Source: Gordionus sp. m RMFG-2023 (taxonomy: Eukaryota; Nematomorpha; Gordioida; Chordodea; Parachordodidae). Taken from it: a DNA stretch of 64,000 nt. Below the pieces are notes generated by a model, which was not told the DNA's origin, made no database searches, and saw only the letters and a program-made list of their open reading frames with translations. A program made the translations under genes and the position numbers. Shown in pieces: positions 36,501 through 46,584 of this stretch; the stretch's first letter is position 1, and the number at the start of each line of letters is the position of its first letter. The stretch is taken from NCBI RefSeq assembly GCF_954871325.1, contig NC_088779.1, positions 19,222,846 through 19,286,845 of the forward strand, given 5' to 3'.

Positions 36501-38926
36501 TATTGGGCCTAATTTTTCAAGCCCGGCCTGGCCCACAAAATTTTTTAAAAATGTTTTGCCAGCCCAGCCCAAATTTATTTAAATATAAATTAATTTTTAT
36601 AATTACTCAAAATAAATGATATATGGCTTCTAGTTTCTATAAATAAAATCTAATATTTTTATTTTACATTAAAAATTCAGCATAAAATTGTTAAATTTAG
36701 ATATATTAAAAATAATTTCCAAAGCCTGACCCGACCTGAATTTTTTAACAAATATTAGGCCCGGCACAGCCCGAACCCAATTTTTTTTAAAAAAATAGAC
36801 CCAAGACCAGCCCACCAGGTCTAATTTTGCAGATATCTCTATGCTATGTATCGGTACCGTTCCAATATGCATTATTGGCACCATCAATCTTAACTCATAT
36901 AAGAGATATGTTATGAAATTTTTTACTATTCACACATAATTTATATAAATTTTATCAATTTATATATTTAATGAAATATTATAAATTGCAAATTATTTAT
37001 TAGAAGTTATGTGGATGCCATTTAATATAATTTCCAATCTATATAAGTAATAGCAGCATCAATAGATCTTCTATCTTTACCCCTTATTTTTCTTAAATAC
37101 ATGTCTTAATTCAATATTGTATAACATGTATTATATATTTAAGATATTTATAACCTACATTTTTTATGTCATTACATTTATTTTTATAATAAAAAAATAT
37201 TTTAATAAAGATGTATCTATTTAAGAATTAAGCCTTTAAGTCTTTCTCTTAGATAAATTATTCCTCTAAATATTTAGTTTGCTTATTCCACTTGCCAAGG
37301 CTATTTGAAAATAATTTGGTCCTGTTTTTAGGCATTGTCTATCATAACTTCCTACTTTCCCCCGGTCTGAATTTATCTCTGCATCAATCTAATGAATTAC
37401 CATATAATACCCTTTAACATTCCACCTCTGCTTACTTAGATATAAAAAAGGTTGATTATCTTTTGGCCAAAATTACTGCCAAACACAATAATTTTGCTGC
37501 TAAAACTACAGCCAAACATGAAATTTTGGCAAAATAAATCCCTCTAAACTATAAGTTATAATTATTATAACATCATAAGCAATTTATTGATTAAGAATTT
37601 ATCATTCTTCTATTGATTCCTTCTAAACAACATTTTGATTCCTTAGGCTACTTTTATTAGGGCTACTAAAAAATTAAGGCAGACCCTTATATAGCCTGGT
37701 CTCAATTGCAACAACTTCTGCTATGCTAGTTGTTAAACCAATAATAATAGGAAAACAAGCCAAAATTAAAAAATTGATAGTATAAGAATATTTACTTGAA
37801 ACCAATTTAGTAAATCTCTAATATAAATACTTTATTATTGAGGTAATTATACTTTATGATTTGAAATAGATTTGAGAGCTTGATATATATAATATGCATT
37901 TTTTGAATCTGTTTGGTTTTTTTTATCCAAGAGATAATTGACACTTTTTAGTACTCTCTCCTATAACATATTATTAATTAAAATATAATTATGACCTAAA
38001 ATACTTCATTTAATTGGTTCTCAATAGGCATTTGTTTGGAAAGTTTATATATTGTATCCATTAATAAACCAGTTATTGCAACACCACCATTAAACTAATA
38101 AATTATATTTAGTTTTATAGAATAAAATTTAAATATACTTGTAAAAACTTATTGTCTATTTCTTCAGCCTGAAGCATAACATTTTTTATCTGAGCTTCTA
38201 TCACTTTTGAGTCTCTATGCTTAGGATTAAGCAAAACAAATTTCAAAAAGAAAGCAATGCTTAAAATGATTTTAGTATTGTAGATAAATCTTTACTATAC
38301 TTATTGATAGAAGGATCATTTGTTAAAATTTCAAGCATTTGATTGTAAAATTTGTCAGAAATAACTAAATTATATTAAAGTTTAATTAAATATTCTTAAA
38401 TTAAAAAAATTAACCAAAATGTCCATATTCTATCATAGTTTTATATATTTGATATAGTTTCATAATTGATTTTTGTTCAGTAACCTTATTTTTTAAAACA
38501 TCTTCTGAGTCAGCAGGTATAATCAACTAAATAAAAAGCTTTTCTTCAAATTTATATATTGAATATTACCTTACACCCAGGTACTTTATCTATAAGCATA
38601 CTAATGAAATATAATTCTTGTGCATTAAGTTCATTCTTTTCAAGATCTAGTAATCTTTGACAAGTTATCTAATTTAGCATGATTAATAATTACATTTACA
38701 ATATTACTTTAGGGATATCGTTTTCGAATCCAATATCCTCTAATGCAATTATTGGATAAACATATTGCGATAAATCTTTAGCATTGCCAATAGTTTTTAT
38801 ATATAAATTTTTATATGCTGTTTTATCTGATGAAGAAAAGATAGTATCAGGTATAAATGATAATGCTGAACATAAAACAACTAGCGAAAACGCAATAAAG
38901 AAAGTTACTAATGAAGGATATAGCAT
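16547..38926 (-). CDS. RPN2: Ribophorin II, oligosaccharyltransferase subunit (14 exons)
   Basis: This is a subunit of the ER-membrane oligosaccharyltransferase that transfers the lipid-linked glycan to asparagines of nascent proteins. Exons (minus strand): 38708-38926, 38570-38668, 38415-38526, 38301-38364, 38139-38259, 38005-38094, 37853-37960, 29092-29330, 18268-18510, 17961-18174, 17683-17895, 17399-17494, 16906-16981, 16547-16683. All junctions are GT-AG, phases join, and the sum is 2031 nt (676 residues; human protein 631). The start is an ATG with an in-frame stop 12 bases upstream and a signal peptide (about residues 1-22). Family landmarks recalled from human RPN2 include VIFVAEP, FDHLSGEYE, the PEKRPP segment before the first C-terminal membrane helix, and KLNMFQTLKY. 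The family identity is secure; the exact junctions of exons 4 and 10 were chosen by phase. Introns 7 and 8 are packed with transposons, yet no coding lesion was found. Confidence 0.95.
17228..17342. mobile_element. 115-bp hAT MITE in RPN2 intron 12
   Basis: The ends CAGAGTTGTTAAA and TTTAACAACTCTG are bracketed by a perfect 8-bp duplication ATAATTGG (17220-17227 and 17343-17350). Most of the element folds on itself through ATCTAGAT-rich arms. It has no coding capacity. Its ends match the 1.1 kb hAT relic at 2092-3169, so it is probably mobilised by the same transposase. Confidence 0.92.
17544..17597. repeat. Three perfect 18-bp tandem repeats in RPN2 intron 11
   Basis: The unit CAAAATCATAATTATATT is repeated three times without change. 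It lies 50 bases upstream, in RPN2 orientation, of the exon 12 acceptor. It is a recent replication-slippage array with no coding role. Confidence 0.9.
20545..21770 (+). repeat. Left array of 117-bp units with TGACAATTGTCA
   Basis: About 11 units read GTGACAATTGTCATAATCG, then a T-rich spacer, TTGACGAAAATATGTTAAAA, ATAACATGTGTAAATATAAA, and GTGAAGATGTACCA with AAAAG. Units alternate between ATAGAAAAG and ATGAAAAG versions, suggesting two-unit higher-order amplification. Confidence 0.85.
22045..24035 (-). repeat. Right array of 117-bp units, inverted
   Basis: About 13 units are in reverse orientation to the left array (GATTATGACAATTGTCAC reading on the plus strand). The array is interrupted by a 533-bp MITE at 22132-22664. 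Several units have lost part of the palindrome. Confidence 0.85.
22132..22664. mobile_element. Mutator-like MITE (9-bp duplication) inside the foldback
   Basis: Inverted repeats of about 38 bp starting GGTAACAGATTAAATCATGG are flanked by a perfect 9-bp duplication AACATGTTA (22123-22131 and 22665-22673). A 9-bp duplication is characteristic of Mutator-like elements. The insertion site is inside one of the 117-bp units of the right foldback array, so it is younger than that array. The interior is very AT-rich and includes about five tandem copies of a unit of roughly 23 bp (GTATATTTAAGAATTTAGAA, 22255-22380). It has no coding capacity. Confidence 0.88.
25406..26475 (-). pseudogene. PIF/Harbinger transposase (HARBI1-like), broken
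   Basis: This is a DDE transposase of the PIF/Harbinger superfamily on the minus strand. The N-terminal part (26475-26236) has FRMFHM-like helix sequence (CQMFHMHVETFNYIL). The catalytic part has GAIDGKHVKIKQP (first acidic residue, around 26030), GFPGSISDRS (second, around 25830), VFVGDDAYPL (around 25715) and ARVYVERCFGIMSAKFRHL (final glutamate, around 25600). All expected acidic residues are present. At least two frame changes break it, one before MSKSSMSII (near 26175) and one before LSPYVFVGDD (near 25750). It pairs with the MADF-BESS gene at 19134-24987, which is transcribed in the other direction, the usual two-gene layout of these transposons. The terminal repeats were not located. 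Confidence 0.88.
26978..27200. mobile_element. 223-bp hAT MITE
   Basis: The ends TATTGTTGTTAAAG and, inverted, TAGTGTTGTTAAACGG are followed inward by matching ATTTGAGCCGATTTTT-type arms. The flanks ATAGGTGT and CTAAGTGT match at 6 of 8 positions, a worn target duplication. It has no coding capacity and lies in RPN2 intron 8. Confidence 0.75.
27201..29091. other. RPN2 intron 8, no element recognised
   Basis: An ATG-led frame on the minus strand (27483-27208, MSHYSKPLALSPDFLKIFF) has no recognisable family motif, and its later part is low complexity. Nothing else was identified in this AT-rich stretch. Confidence 0.3.
29092..29330 (-). CDS. RPN2: RPN2 exon 8, isolated between two giant introns
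   Basis: 239 nt encode MHSPVVISFHVPAS through TTPQDDKNK, the start of the middle beta-sandwich domain (human YHVPVVVVPEG). The acceptor is TTATAG at 29331-29336. The donor GTTATA follows position 29092, and the two-base overhang joins exon 9 as an asparagine codon. It is separated from its neighbours by 8.5 kb and 10.6 kb of transposon-rich intron. Confidence 0.93.
30176..33430 (+). mobile_element. hAT transposon with GC-rich ends, copy 1
   Basis: A perfect 8-bp duplication CCACAAGG (30168-30175 and 33431-33438) brackets the ends TAGACCTGTGCG and CGCACAGGTTTA. Plus-strand remnants in order: a BED-type finger tail (SNLSRHLVNVH, about 31055-31100), LKMFLKPTPRC, the catalytic beginning STTFDLWTDHFKRLNYI (about 31990), VVTDAGANVKRS (about 32195), MNHLCLRHGLHNLV (32248), and the TRWHSILIMLESV segment (32575-32615). 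Many frame changes interrupt it, and the C-terminal dimerisation region was not found. The right end is a strikingly GC-rich block of CGCCG repeats (33310-33430). The left end has lost the matching block that is present in copy 2 (36410-36494). Confidence 0.9.
30477..30689. mobile_element. hAT MITE nested in hAT copy 1
   Basis: The ends TAATGTTGTTAAACGGCTCG and, inverted, AGTGTTGTTAAACGGCTCG have matching internal arms (GAGCCGATTTTTAAAAACGG) around a centre near 30580. It shares its ends with the MITE at 26978-27200. The flanking 8-bp sequences do not match, so the target duplication has been lost or one boundary is off. Confidence 0.75.
33666..34139 (-). pseudogene. Unidentified open stretch, possible captured gene fragment
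   Basis: A minus-strand frame of about 158 codons, less AT-biased than its surroundings, reads through YTFSFDKGYLSLGLNNQSLL, FLEEVHYYVTYRYPAIIILF, LLRDKFNQACLILGTYKIHE and, after one in-frame stop (after LGFK), ISFNEIKEFVTCKCGLAMVI. Upstream it continues as RLGVSLQNQL, followed by another stop and then hAT sequence. The codon use and mixed composition look like a real protein rather than chance. I do not recognise the family; a faint resemblance to the UVRAG/Atg14 C-terminal pattern is too weak to assert. It sits where the 3' half of the inverted hAT copy 2 should be, so it may be host sequence captured by, or joined to, that element. Confidence 0.5.
34190..36494 (-). mobile_element. hAT transposon copy 2, inverted and 3'-truncated
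   Basis: This belongs to the same family as 30176-33430, in opposite orientation. Shared stretches include LKNENKKSTIMPDYIYC (about 36150), SIQSLKIFLKPTPRC (about 35920), NRTTIGKAALDDV (34560-34520) and ACTGATGCTGGGGCCAATGT (minus strand, about 34250). Homology ends near 34190, so the second half of the transposase and the other terminus are missing. The outer end CGCACAGGTCTA-type (TAGACCTGTGCACCGCCGG inward on the minus strand) is intact at 36494. The copy is interrupted by a MITE at 34622-35345. A short tandem duplication around CCCCTAATCTGA marks the broken edge (34160-34240). Confidence 0.82.
34622..35345 (+). mobile_element. 724-bp hAT MITE retaining a BED zinc finger
   Basis: The ends TAGGGCTGTGCCGAT and ATCGGCACAGCCCTA form exact inverted termini, flanked by a perfect 8-bp duplication ATCATTTT (34614-34621 and 35346-35353). 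Subterminal ATCGGATCGG motifs recur at both ends. In the middle, plus strand 34996-35085, the frame MVSELWKYFDKDEGNFAKC with VICG is the first half of a BED zinc finger, the DNA-binding module of hAT transposases. The catalytic part is deleted. It is inserted in hAT copy 2. Confidence 0.9.
36495..37852. other. RPN2 intron 7 remainder, probable decayed MITE
   Basis: Between about 36505 and 36850, motifs of the type GGGCC(T/C)AATTTTTCAAGCCC and GCCCGGC face related inverted motifs, suggesting a decayed MITE. I could not define its ends. A related motif cluster occurs at 30285-30380. The rest (36850-37852) is AT-rich with nothing recognised. Confidence 0.35.
37853..38926 (-). CDS. RPN2: RPN2 exons 1-7, luminal N-terminal domain
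   Basis: Seven compact exons separated by introns of 39, 43, 50, 41, 44 and 44 bp encode residues 1-271. Exon 1 gives the signal peptide (MLYPSLVTFFIAFSLVVL, then CSA before the likely cut) and the YPIIALEDIG helix equivalent to the human YSIVGLSSLG. Exon 2 carries QELYFISMLID and PGCK, matching the human SGCE position. Exons 3-5 form helical repeats. Intron 4 (38260-38300) is only 41 bp; skipping it leads to a stop, whereas removing it restores alignment through NNIAFFLKFVLLNPK. Exon 7 ends ISNHK, matching the human LSHNRY just before the next domain. Confidence 0.92.
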
Positions 38927-39935
38927 GTAAGATTTCTAATTATTTACTCAATCTCATTTGAATCACAATGTGTTAAAGACGTGTTATCGATTATATTCTC
39001 ACAAGGAACAAAGGTTAATAAATTTGGGTGTTTCATTTCTCCAACGAAAACTATATTATATTTTCAATATTAATAAAATATTGCTTGTTTCAGAATTGAA
39101 TATTATATTAGTTAAATTTCCTTCTCCAAAATTACCCTGAGCGTCTTATATAGAGTAAAATATCTAGCATTCTGCAATAAATGCCAGATTTAGATTAAAG
39201 TATATTAATTTTTGAGTTAATGTCTTTTTTTAAGAGGAGATGTCCTCCTTTGAGATGTTCAAAAATATGTTCGATTCCTCTTTTTTAATAAATAATTTCT
39301 TTTACATATAATTACAGGAAGAGTATTTTACAATTACCATAACAAGTTTTGTTTGTTTATATTTATTCATCATGTTATTTTTTCATTAATTTATTATATG
39401 TATCATTATATACTTTTCTAAATTCGTTGAGCTTGATTATAAAGAACTTATTATCACTCAAAAATACGATGGCTTTTTATTTCCTTATGTCCGGCATCTT
39501 AAATGTATGACTCCTTATAATTGCAGTATTAACAATCATCCACCAATTTGATGAAAAAATTAAATCAGTTGAGAAATAAAATAATTCAGTTATCAAAATC
39601 TTAAACCATATAAAATAATTAAAATATTTACCAACTGATGAAATATTTCAATTAAAGGTAGAGAAAGTATTTTATATTCAAAAGGGAATCCATGAGCCTA
39701 TTTTTTTTGATTGGTTAAGATACTTACTAAAATACTTACCAAAATAAAATAAGAAGAAGGTCTTTAATTTTCCTTTATTTTATTTTATATAAACTACAAT
39801 AATTTCCATATAAAAATTCACAATTTTTAAATAAAATAAAACTATCTTTAAAAAAATTATTATAACTTTTAACAAAAAGAAATAAGTGATTTTTTTAACA
39901 TATATATTTTTTTCACGTCTAGTATTTTATATATA
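38927..39935. other. RPN2 upstream region, no gene recognised
   Basis: This stretch should hold the RPN2 5' untranslated region and promoter. No TATA-type element can be singled out in such AT-rich DNA. The plus-strand frame at 38958-39140 lacks any recognisable motif and uses a non-ATG start. Confidence 0.3.
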
Positions 39936-40161
39936 AATATAAACATAGGCGTAGCCAAGGGGGGGGAAGGGAAATCCCCCCCCCCTTCAGAAATTTATCA
40001 CTTTTTGTGAATGTCACAATTGGGAGTTTTTGGATTGTGAACTTAAGAACCTAAATATAAAATAAAAATAAATATATACTAAAATTATAGTTTTGAATCC
40101 TTTATTAAATACTAATACCAAAATTTAATTAAAAATTATATAATTAATATAAAGTAAAAAC

Positions 40162-42938
40162 CAGTGACGAGGCGTCAAGTTTACTACTAGGAAAGCAATC
40201 AAAAAATTTTTTTATTTTATTTATTAGTCAAACCATAAAAAATTAAGATTTATAAATAAGCGGAATTCCTCTTTGTTTTTGAGTAAAATGATCAAGTACT
40301 GAATTATAAAAGTTATTACTAGATTTTAAATTTTTCAATAATTTTTTTTCAATAGAAATCAAAGCTAGATTCGATAATCGATTTTGACTCATTCTGTTTC
40401 TACAATAAGATTTGATTATTTTTAAAGATGAAAACCCCCGTTTTGCACTTGCTGTTGTTGCAGCCAAAGTTAAAATGAATTTGCATAATTTAAAAAACTC
40501 TTTAAACTTTTCATCAAATAGGTATTTAAAAATTCAAGTATTTCATAAAAAATTTTTCTCTTTCTAAATTCATCGTCACGAAACACTACCTTTAATTCGG
40601 TTTCCAGCTTGTGTAAGTCGAAAAATTGAGAATAAGTGTCATTTAAATTGTCTAATAAATATTTTGGGAAATTTTGATCAAATATTTGAAATTTACTAAT
40701 ATCTAACAATTCGACGAATTTGATATTTTTTAATGTATCAAACCGAAAATCAATTTCATTGATTATAGTATCTATTATTTTAATTATCAAATTTTTATAA
40801 AATTCTCTTGTATTAGGCAATCCGGATCTATTACGTTTTTTATCTAAATTGTCTTCAATATTTTCCTTTACATTTAAATTTCTCCAAAAAACATCAAAGT
40901 TTTCTATGTTAGATTTAACTGAATTTCTGAAATCGTTAATACTTTTAAGACAATATGATACATCGTTAATTTTAGTTTGAAGTATATCAAATAATAAATC
41001 AGATTCTGGAAAAACTTCTTGAAAAAAATATAACAAAATTAGAAAATTTGCATCATTTAATATATTTAAATAGCCACGAGATGTTATTAGAACATCATTA
41101 TCCCAAACAATATCAGATTCTTCATCAATCATACTTTCAAAAAAAACGACTAGATCCTTCAAATAATTGAAAACTGTTTGAACCAGCCGACCATTGTATT
41201 CCCATCTTGTTGGGGCTACTCGTGGTAATCTTTTTTAAACATATATATCAAATTCTGCTGTACGCTTAGATGATGTACTAAAAAAACTGGCTAAACCAGA
41301 TAAAGTTGCAAAAAAACCTTACATTCTTTAATTTTGCTGCAAGATTTAATATAAGATTTAACTAATATAAAGTGCAGAAGGATTGACGTCTCTAATTTTT
41401 GCTTGCAGTCCATGTGAATCACCTGACATAACAGCTGCGTCATCGTAACTTTGACCTATCAATTTTTTCATAATTTTCTTACATTCAAAAATTTAATGAC
41501 AAATTTTGATAAAGAATTAGCATCACGATGCATTGTAACATCAAAGAATTCAATAAATCTTTCATATAATGTCCCGTTATTTAAAACATATCGAAGAAGT
41601 ACAGCCAGTTAGGATTTATTATTTATATCAATTGTTTCATCTAATATTATTGTTATAAATTCCGTTTCTTCCAATTCATCTAATATTTTTTGGTGTAAGA
41701 CATATGAAATTGAATTAATTAAATCATTTTGGATATCACTTGATAGTCCAATAAAAGTTGTACTATTTTCTAAATGATGTTTTAATAGAAAATTTTCTTC
41801 CGCGAGCAAATAAATTAATTCAATATAATTTCCTCTATTTACTGAATTAGGTGATTCACCATCTCCACGGAATGCGAGCTGCTGAACACCAAGAAAACAT
41901 ATAGAATTGATTAAAATTTTCAATATTTCTCTATTTAATTTAACTTTCGAATTATGCTGTTCGATAGATATTTTGCGCATCAAATCTATCATATTTTCAA
42001 TACGAATTTCGCCAAATATAATTGAATCATCGACTGCAAATGAGCTGTTGATTTTTCATGTCGTTTAACTGCCTTTGAAAAATTATTCATATTCGAAAAT
42101 CCTCTATCATTCCAAACATATTTTTCCTTTGGGAATAATAAGCATGACCAACAATATGGAGAATTAGAAAATTCACATCCAGTGAGCCATTCATATTTAT
42201 CATATTTATCGATAGAAAAATTACGAATGCAAGATTTTATTTCTTTTTTTAAATTTCTTAAAATTGACTTTGGTCTTCCTTTTCCAATAATTAATTTTTT
42301 GGTATCAAAATTTCTTGAGCTAAATGATAATATTAATAAATTTCAATAATACAATTACAATTATTAAACATTAATTTAAAGAAAAAAAATTTTTTTTAAA
42401 AAAAGTAAGAAAAAAAATTTAATATAAAAAATTTATTTTTCTTTTATAAAAGAATAAGCATTTTTTTTTGCTTCCCCAATGCTTATTTTTTAATCGTAAA
42501 ATTAAACAATATCATAACATGATTTTCTATTTATTTATTGAAAAAATAAGCAATATTAAATTTGCTTCCCTCTTGCATACTTTTTTTAACGTAATAAAAA
42601 AATTACAACAAAAAAATATCGTATGAATCATGATTTATTAGTATATTTATTATAGGAAAATAAGCAAAATTAAATTTGCTTCCATCATTTTTTAACATAG
42701 TAAATATAATAGTAACTTTTTTTACGTAGTAAAAAAAATAGTAAATTTTTAAACGTATAGTAAAAATAATAGTAAATTTTTTAACGTAAATTTTTTATCG
42801 TAGTAATATACTATAAATCTTTTTAACGTTATAAAAAATATATTAATTATTTTAAGGAAGTAATTTTTTTTTTTTAGCATAGTATAAAGATTATATTAAG
42901 TTTATAAGAATTTTGTAAATATGGAAGCTTCGTCCCTG
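40162..42938 (-). mobile_element. ZMYM1-type hAT transposon inside an LTR
   Basis: The ends CAGTGACGAGGCGTCAAG and, inverted, CAGGGACGAAGCTTCCAT are flanked by a perfect 8-bp duplication GTAAAAAC (40154-40161 and 42939-42946). The minus strand encodes, in order: a TTF-type zinc finger (PYCWSCLLFPKEKYVWNDRG, about 42150), a DUF4371-like catalytic start (41992-41609, with AFRGDGESPNSVNRGNY and ILDETIDINNKS), the middle part (41162-40470) and the hAT dimerisation region (40467-40243, with TASAKRGFSSLKIIK). Three or more frame changes break the gene. It is nearly full length at 2.8 kb, so it was an autonomous element when it landed. Confidence 0.93.
40243..41992 (-). pseudogene. ZMYM1-like hAT transposase, broken
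   Basis: This is the coding remnant of the element at 40162-42938. The 127-residue part (41992-41609) corresponds to DUF4371 with GDGE and ILDETID, carrying the first catalytic aspartate. The 230-residue part (41162-40470) is the alpha-helical insertion and central region (FRKRKIFYEILEFLNTYL near its end). The 74-residue end (40467-40243) begins AATTASAKRGFSSLK, the ASAER-type dimerisation motif of hAT enzymes. The gap between 41609 and 41162 contains coding sequence in other frames (for example ERFIEFFDVTMHRDAN near 41540). It would catalyse cut-and-paste transposition if intact. Confidence 0.88.
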
Positions 42939-43545
42939 GTAAAAACATAACCAAAAAAAAAATAAAAATAAAAATAAAAGTAAAAATTAAAAAATTATAT
43001 GTGTCAGTAAAAAATTAAAAAATCTCCCAAGCGAAAAATAAAAAGTTCATCATCCCACTTGTTAAAACTCTTAAAGTATGAAAAATCTACAATTATCACG
43101 CGTTTTTTTTCTCATTTACATAGACGGGGATCTTAATAACTTAATAATTTTTATAAAATATTATTTTTGTTTACAATTTGAATGCATTTTTTTGTAACGC
43201 AAAAATGCAACACCCTTCCACTTAAGTTAGACTCACCAATCAGCGAATGACCAACTTCTTTCGATTTCGACTTTAAAGATCTTGTATCTCCACCAAATCT
43301 ATTCTTCTTAATCTTTAATGTCTTCTAATTTCTAACGACGGTTGTTATTGTCTAATATTCTTCACTTCTAAGGACTGTTTGTATTCGATTACAATCTGAA
43401 ATTCTGAATCCTTCTGTTTCTTGTCAACCCCTTGTAAACGATTATCTCTTGATCTCTATAGGCAATTGACGAACTCGATTCACTTCTGTTAACCTGATTC
43501 CCGATAAATTCTTCTAGTCTCTTTTTAATTATATTTTGTTTTAAC

Positions 43546-45196
43546 CAGTGTTGTTAAAATAGCGTGCTACTTTTTTCAGTAGCGGTAGCTTTAGCAGGCT
43601 ACTTTTTTTAGAAAATAGCGATAGTGGTAGCTCGCTACTAATTTAAAAAGTAGCGAAGTAACGCGCTACTTCGCTACTTTCAATTTTACATAATAAATAC
43701 ATCTAAAAATTATTAAAATATATTTTTAATAAAATCTAAAAATGATAATCCTTTTATTTAATTTAATTTTGAAATTTAAATTTATATTTAAAAATATACA
43801 TTATAAATCTAGTTAGCATTATAAATCTAGTTATTAAAAATAAGTGAGATTGTTGAAGATAAGAAATTTCTTTGGAAAATGAGAAAAATATAGATTATCT
43901 TTTCCCAAAATTCAAAAAATAATTTAATCTTGAAGAAAAAATTACTACTGGATATCGGTTTCGTTATCCTCAAATCATACAAGCAGTTGAAAAAACATTT
44001 AAAGATAATATATTAAACAAATTTAATATCAATGTTTAGGCTAATCCTTAATTTTTAAAATAAATTTATATCATAGATAAATCATTTTTTTTATATATTC
44101 AATTTTATCTAAATTATTTAAAACATTTTAAAATAGTTATTTCAATCATTTTTATGTACTATCTCCTACATATTTTTTATTCTAAGTATTACTGTTATAA
44201 TTTTAGACTGTTCACACCTCAAATTATAAAGAGATTAAAAAATATCTCAAAAGTTTTGGGGTTATGGAAGGAGATACATCCACTTCCAAATCAAATTTAA
44301 TTCAAACAAATTTAAGCAATTTGGATTCATAAACACCAGGTGTATCTCACAAATTGGCTGACAAAGTCATAATGAACTTTATAATAGAAACTGTTCAACC
44401 AATATCCTTGATGGATAATGGTTCTTTTATAAAGATGATAAACACCTTTTCTCCACGTACCAAGATTATTTGCCGGCAGACATTGATTGATGGCAAAAAT
44501 TTTGGATAGCTTTATAGAAAGAAAGAATCTTTAATATTAAATCTATCAGATGTCTCCTACATCTGTACAACATCAGATTGCTGTACGCACAATAGAAGGT
44601 AAAAATGTTTATTTTCTGATTTATAATATGATATTCATATTTTTAGAGCTTATTTAGGAGTGACCACACATTGGATTGCTCCAAAAAATCTAAAACTGAT
44701 GATAACGTTAAAAAATGCCATGCCTAACCATGGATCGAAACCGCGGCCTTCCATAGACGATATTTTTGAAATAAATAATAATAATATTATTATTGAACCT
44801 CTAGATGCTTTTTGAAATCTAAAAATACTCATTTTTGATAATATTTTTCATATAAAAAGTGTGTTTATTAAATTTAATACTGCGTTGCGCTAGTGCTGAA
44901 CGATTATTTAGTATGGCAAAGCTTATACTTTCTGATCGTCGCTCTAGACTGGGGATGACAGTACCGAAATGTTATTATTATTAAAGGGCAATAATAAATA
45001 AATTATATATATATATGTAACAAATTATAGTCATGTTTTTATATCAATATTTTATTTGTGGAAATAAAATTGCGTAAAAAATATTAAAAAAAAAAATCAA
45101 AATAGCGTAAAAAGTAGCTAATAGCGCGCTACTCATTTGAAAACGATAGCGGTAGCGATAGCGCGCTACTTTTATAAGTAGTGTTTAACAACACTG
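43546..45196 (+). mobile_element. hAT transposon with CAGTGTTGTTAAA ends
   Basis: The ends CAGTGTTGTTAAA and, inverted, CAGTGTTGTTAAACAC are flanked by a perfect 8-bp duplication GTTTTAAC (43538-43545 and 45197-45204). Subterminal TAGCGCGCTAC and GTAGCG motifs recur at both ends (43560-43675 and 45100-45175). Plus-strand transposase remnants include ITTGYRFRYPQIIQAVEKTF (about 43950), KLADKVIMNFIIETVQP (about 44350) followed by FIKMINTFSPRTKI, and near the end AERLFS/MAKLILSDRRSRL (about 44900-44955). Several frame changes, stops and deletions break it. It sits in the interior of the non-autonomous LTR element. Confidence 0.92.
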
Positions 45197-45429
45197 GTTT
45201 TAACCTTGGTAAATTATCCTAGTCTTTGTTTGTTTCTAACAGTTTCTGGTAATGACTAGCATATTATCTGGTAAACGATGATATCTGGTAAACGATGATA
45301 TCTGGTAAACGATGACAACTTTTGTTAACGATTGTAGCTTGACAGCATTGACCAGTTGTTCTTGCTAGTCGCCTATTTCTAACGTTCTTACGTATTAACC
45401 TATTGGCTCTTTAACTCTGTCACGCTTGA

Positions 45430-45800
45430 CGATAATTTGTCTGCTATTAACGATTGTTTCCCAGAATTCTGGTCTCTAGGATCATCAACTTTCGTATCTT
45501 AGACTAAAGTTTCCATCCAATTGGAGATATTAGTAAGCTATTAACGATTGCAGCATTAATGTCTTGAACATATGTTTGATCTAGTTTCTTATTTAAAATG
45601 TTCTTTTGTAATTGATTAACGCTTTTTCTCGGAAAATGATTGGCGATAGTTTGTCTGTGATTACTATTGTTTCCACGAATTCTTGTCTCTAAGGTCGTCG
45701 ACTTTCATATCTTAGACTAGAGTTTCAGTAAACACCTGGCTATATTGGTCAGCGATTAACGATTGCAGCGTGAACGTCTTGACCCTTTGTTCTATCACTT
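45430..45800. repeat. Diverged ~200-bp direct repeat in the LTR element interior
   Basis: Two related copies, about 45430-45570 and 45650-45800, share ATTCTGGTCTCTAGGATC-type, CTTTCGTATCTTAGACTA-type and TAACGATTGCAGC segments in the same order. Short GGTAAACGATGATATCT repeats occur just upstream (45270-45320). No coding function was seen. Confidence 0.7.
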
Positions 45801-46584
45801 GTCTTTGAAGTTCTAAGCATCTAATTCTTATAACCGTAAAGATCTTACGACAGTTCCTAGAAATCGACTTTGTCTTTGTTCTTACTTGATCTTGATCTCA
45901 CCGTTTCAGATCGCATCTAATCTACATACCTAAAATAATCTATTTAACCTATTATAACTTCTTAAATATTTTATCCCCTTTTCTTACATTTATTCTCAAA
46001 TTTGAACTACACCGAATATATCATATGTCCACTTCGTCTTAAGGTTATCGCCTCTAATCTAATTCTTCCTTGCCTAATCTCTTAAATTTCTTAATTTCGA
46101 AATATTTGCTCACTTTTTTCTCTAAATTAAATTTTAAAATTATAATACATTGTCAAAATAAGCTAAATTAATTATACCATTATGTCAAATTCTATCACCC
46201 CTCTACCCTCAATGTAGCCTAAATCTATATCTTCCTTGAGCCATTTGTAGGTAATCGTCCTTTAGCTATCAATCCACATCCTGTGTCAAACATGTCTATC
46301 TACCGTTGAATCTATATCTATATCTAAAATTCTCTTGAATATCTTGAATCTAAAAAAATCTTAGTTCTAAGTTTAAAAAAAAAATCTTGTAATCTTGTGG
46401 TACACGCCTATTCTTTAAAGAAAAATAAAATATCTGTTTCTTTTCTTCTTTATGATGTTCACGTCCATTGCTCAAAAACAACTGGAATAAATATCTTTTT
46501 TTATTCTTTTCACCAACTGACTTATCTTCTCGCAAGTCTCGTTGTTTCTCAACACACCAAAATTATGATTCTCATAACTCTCGC

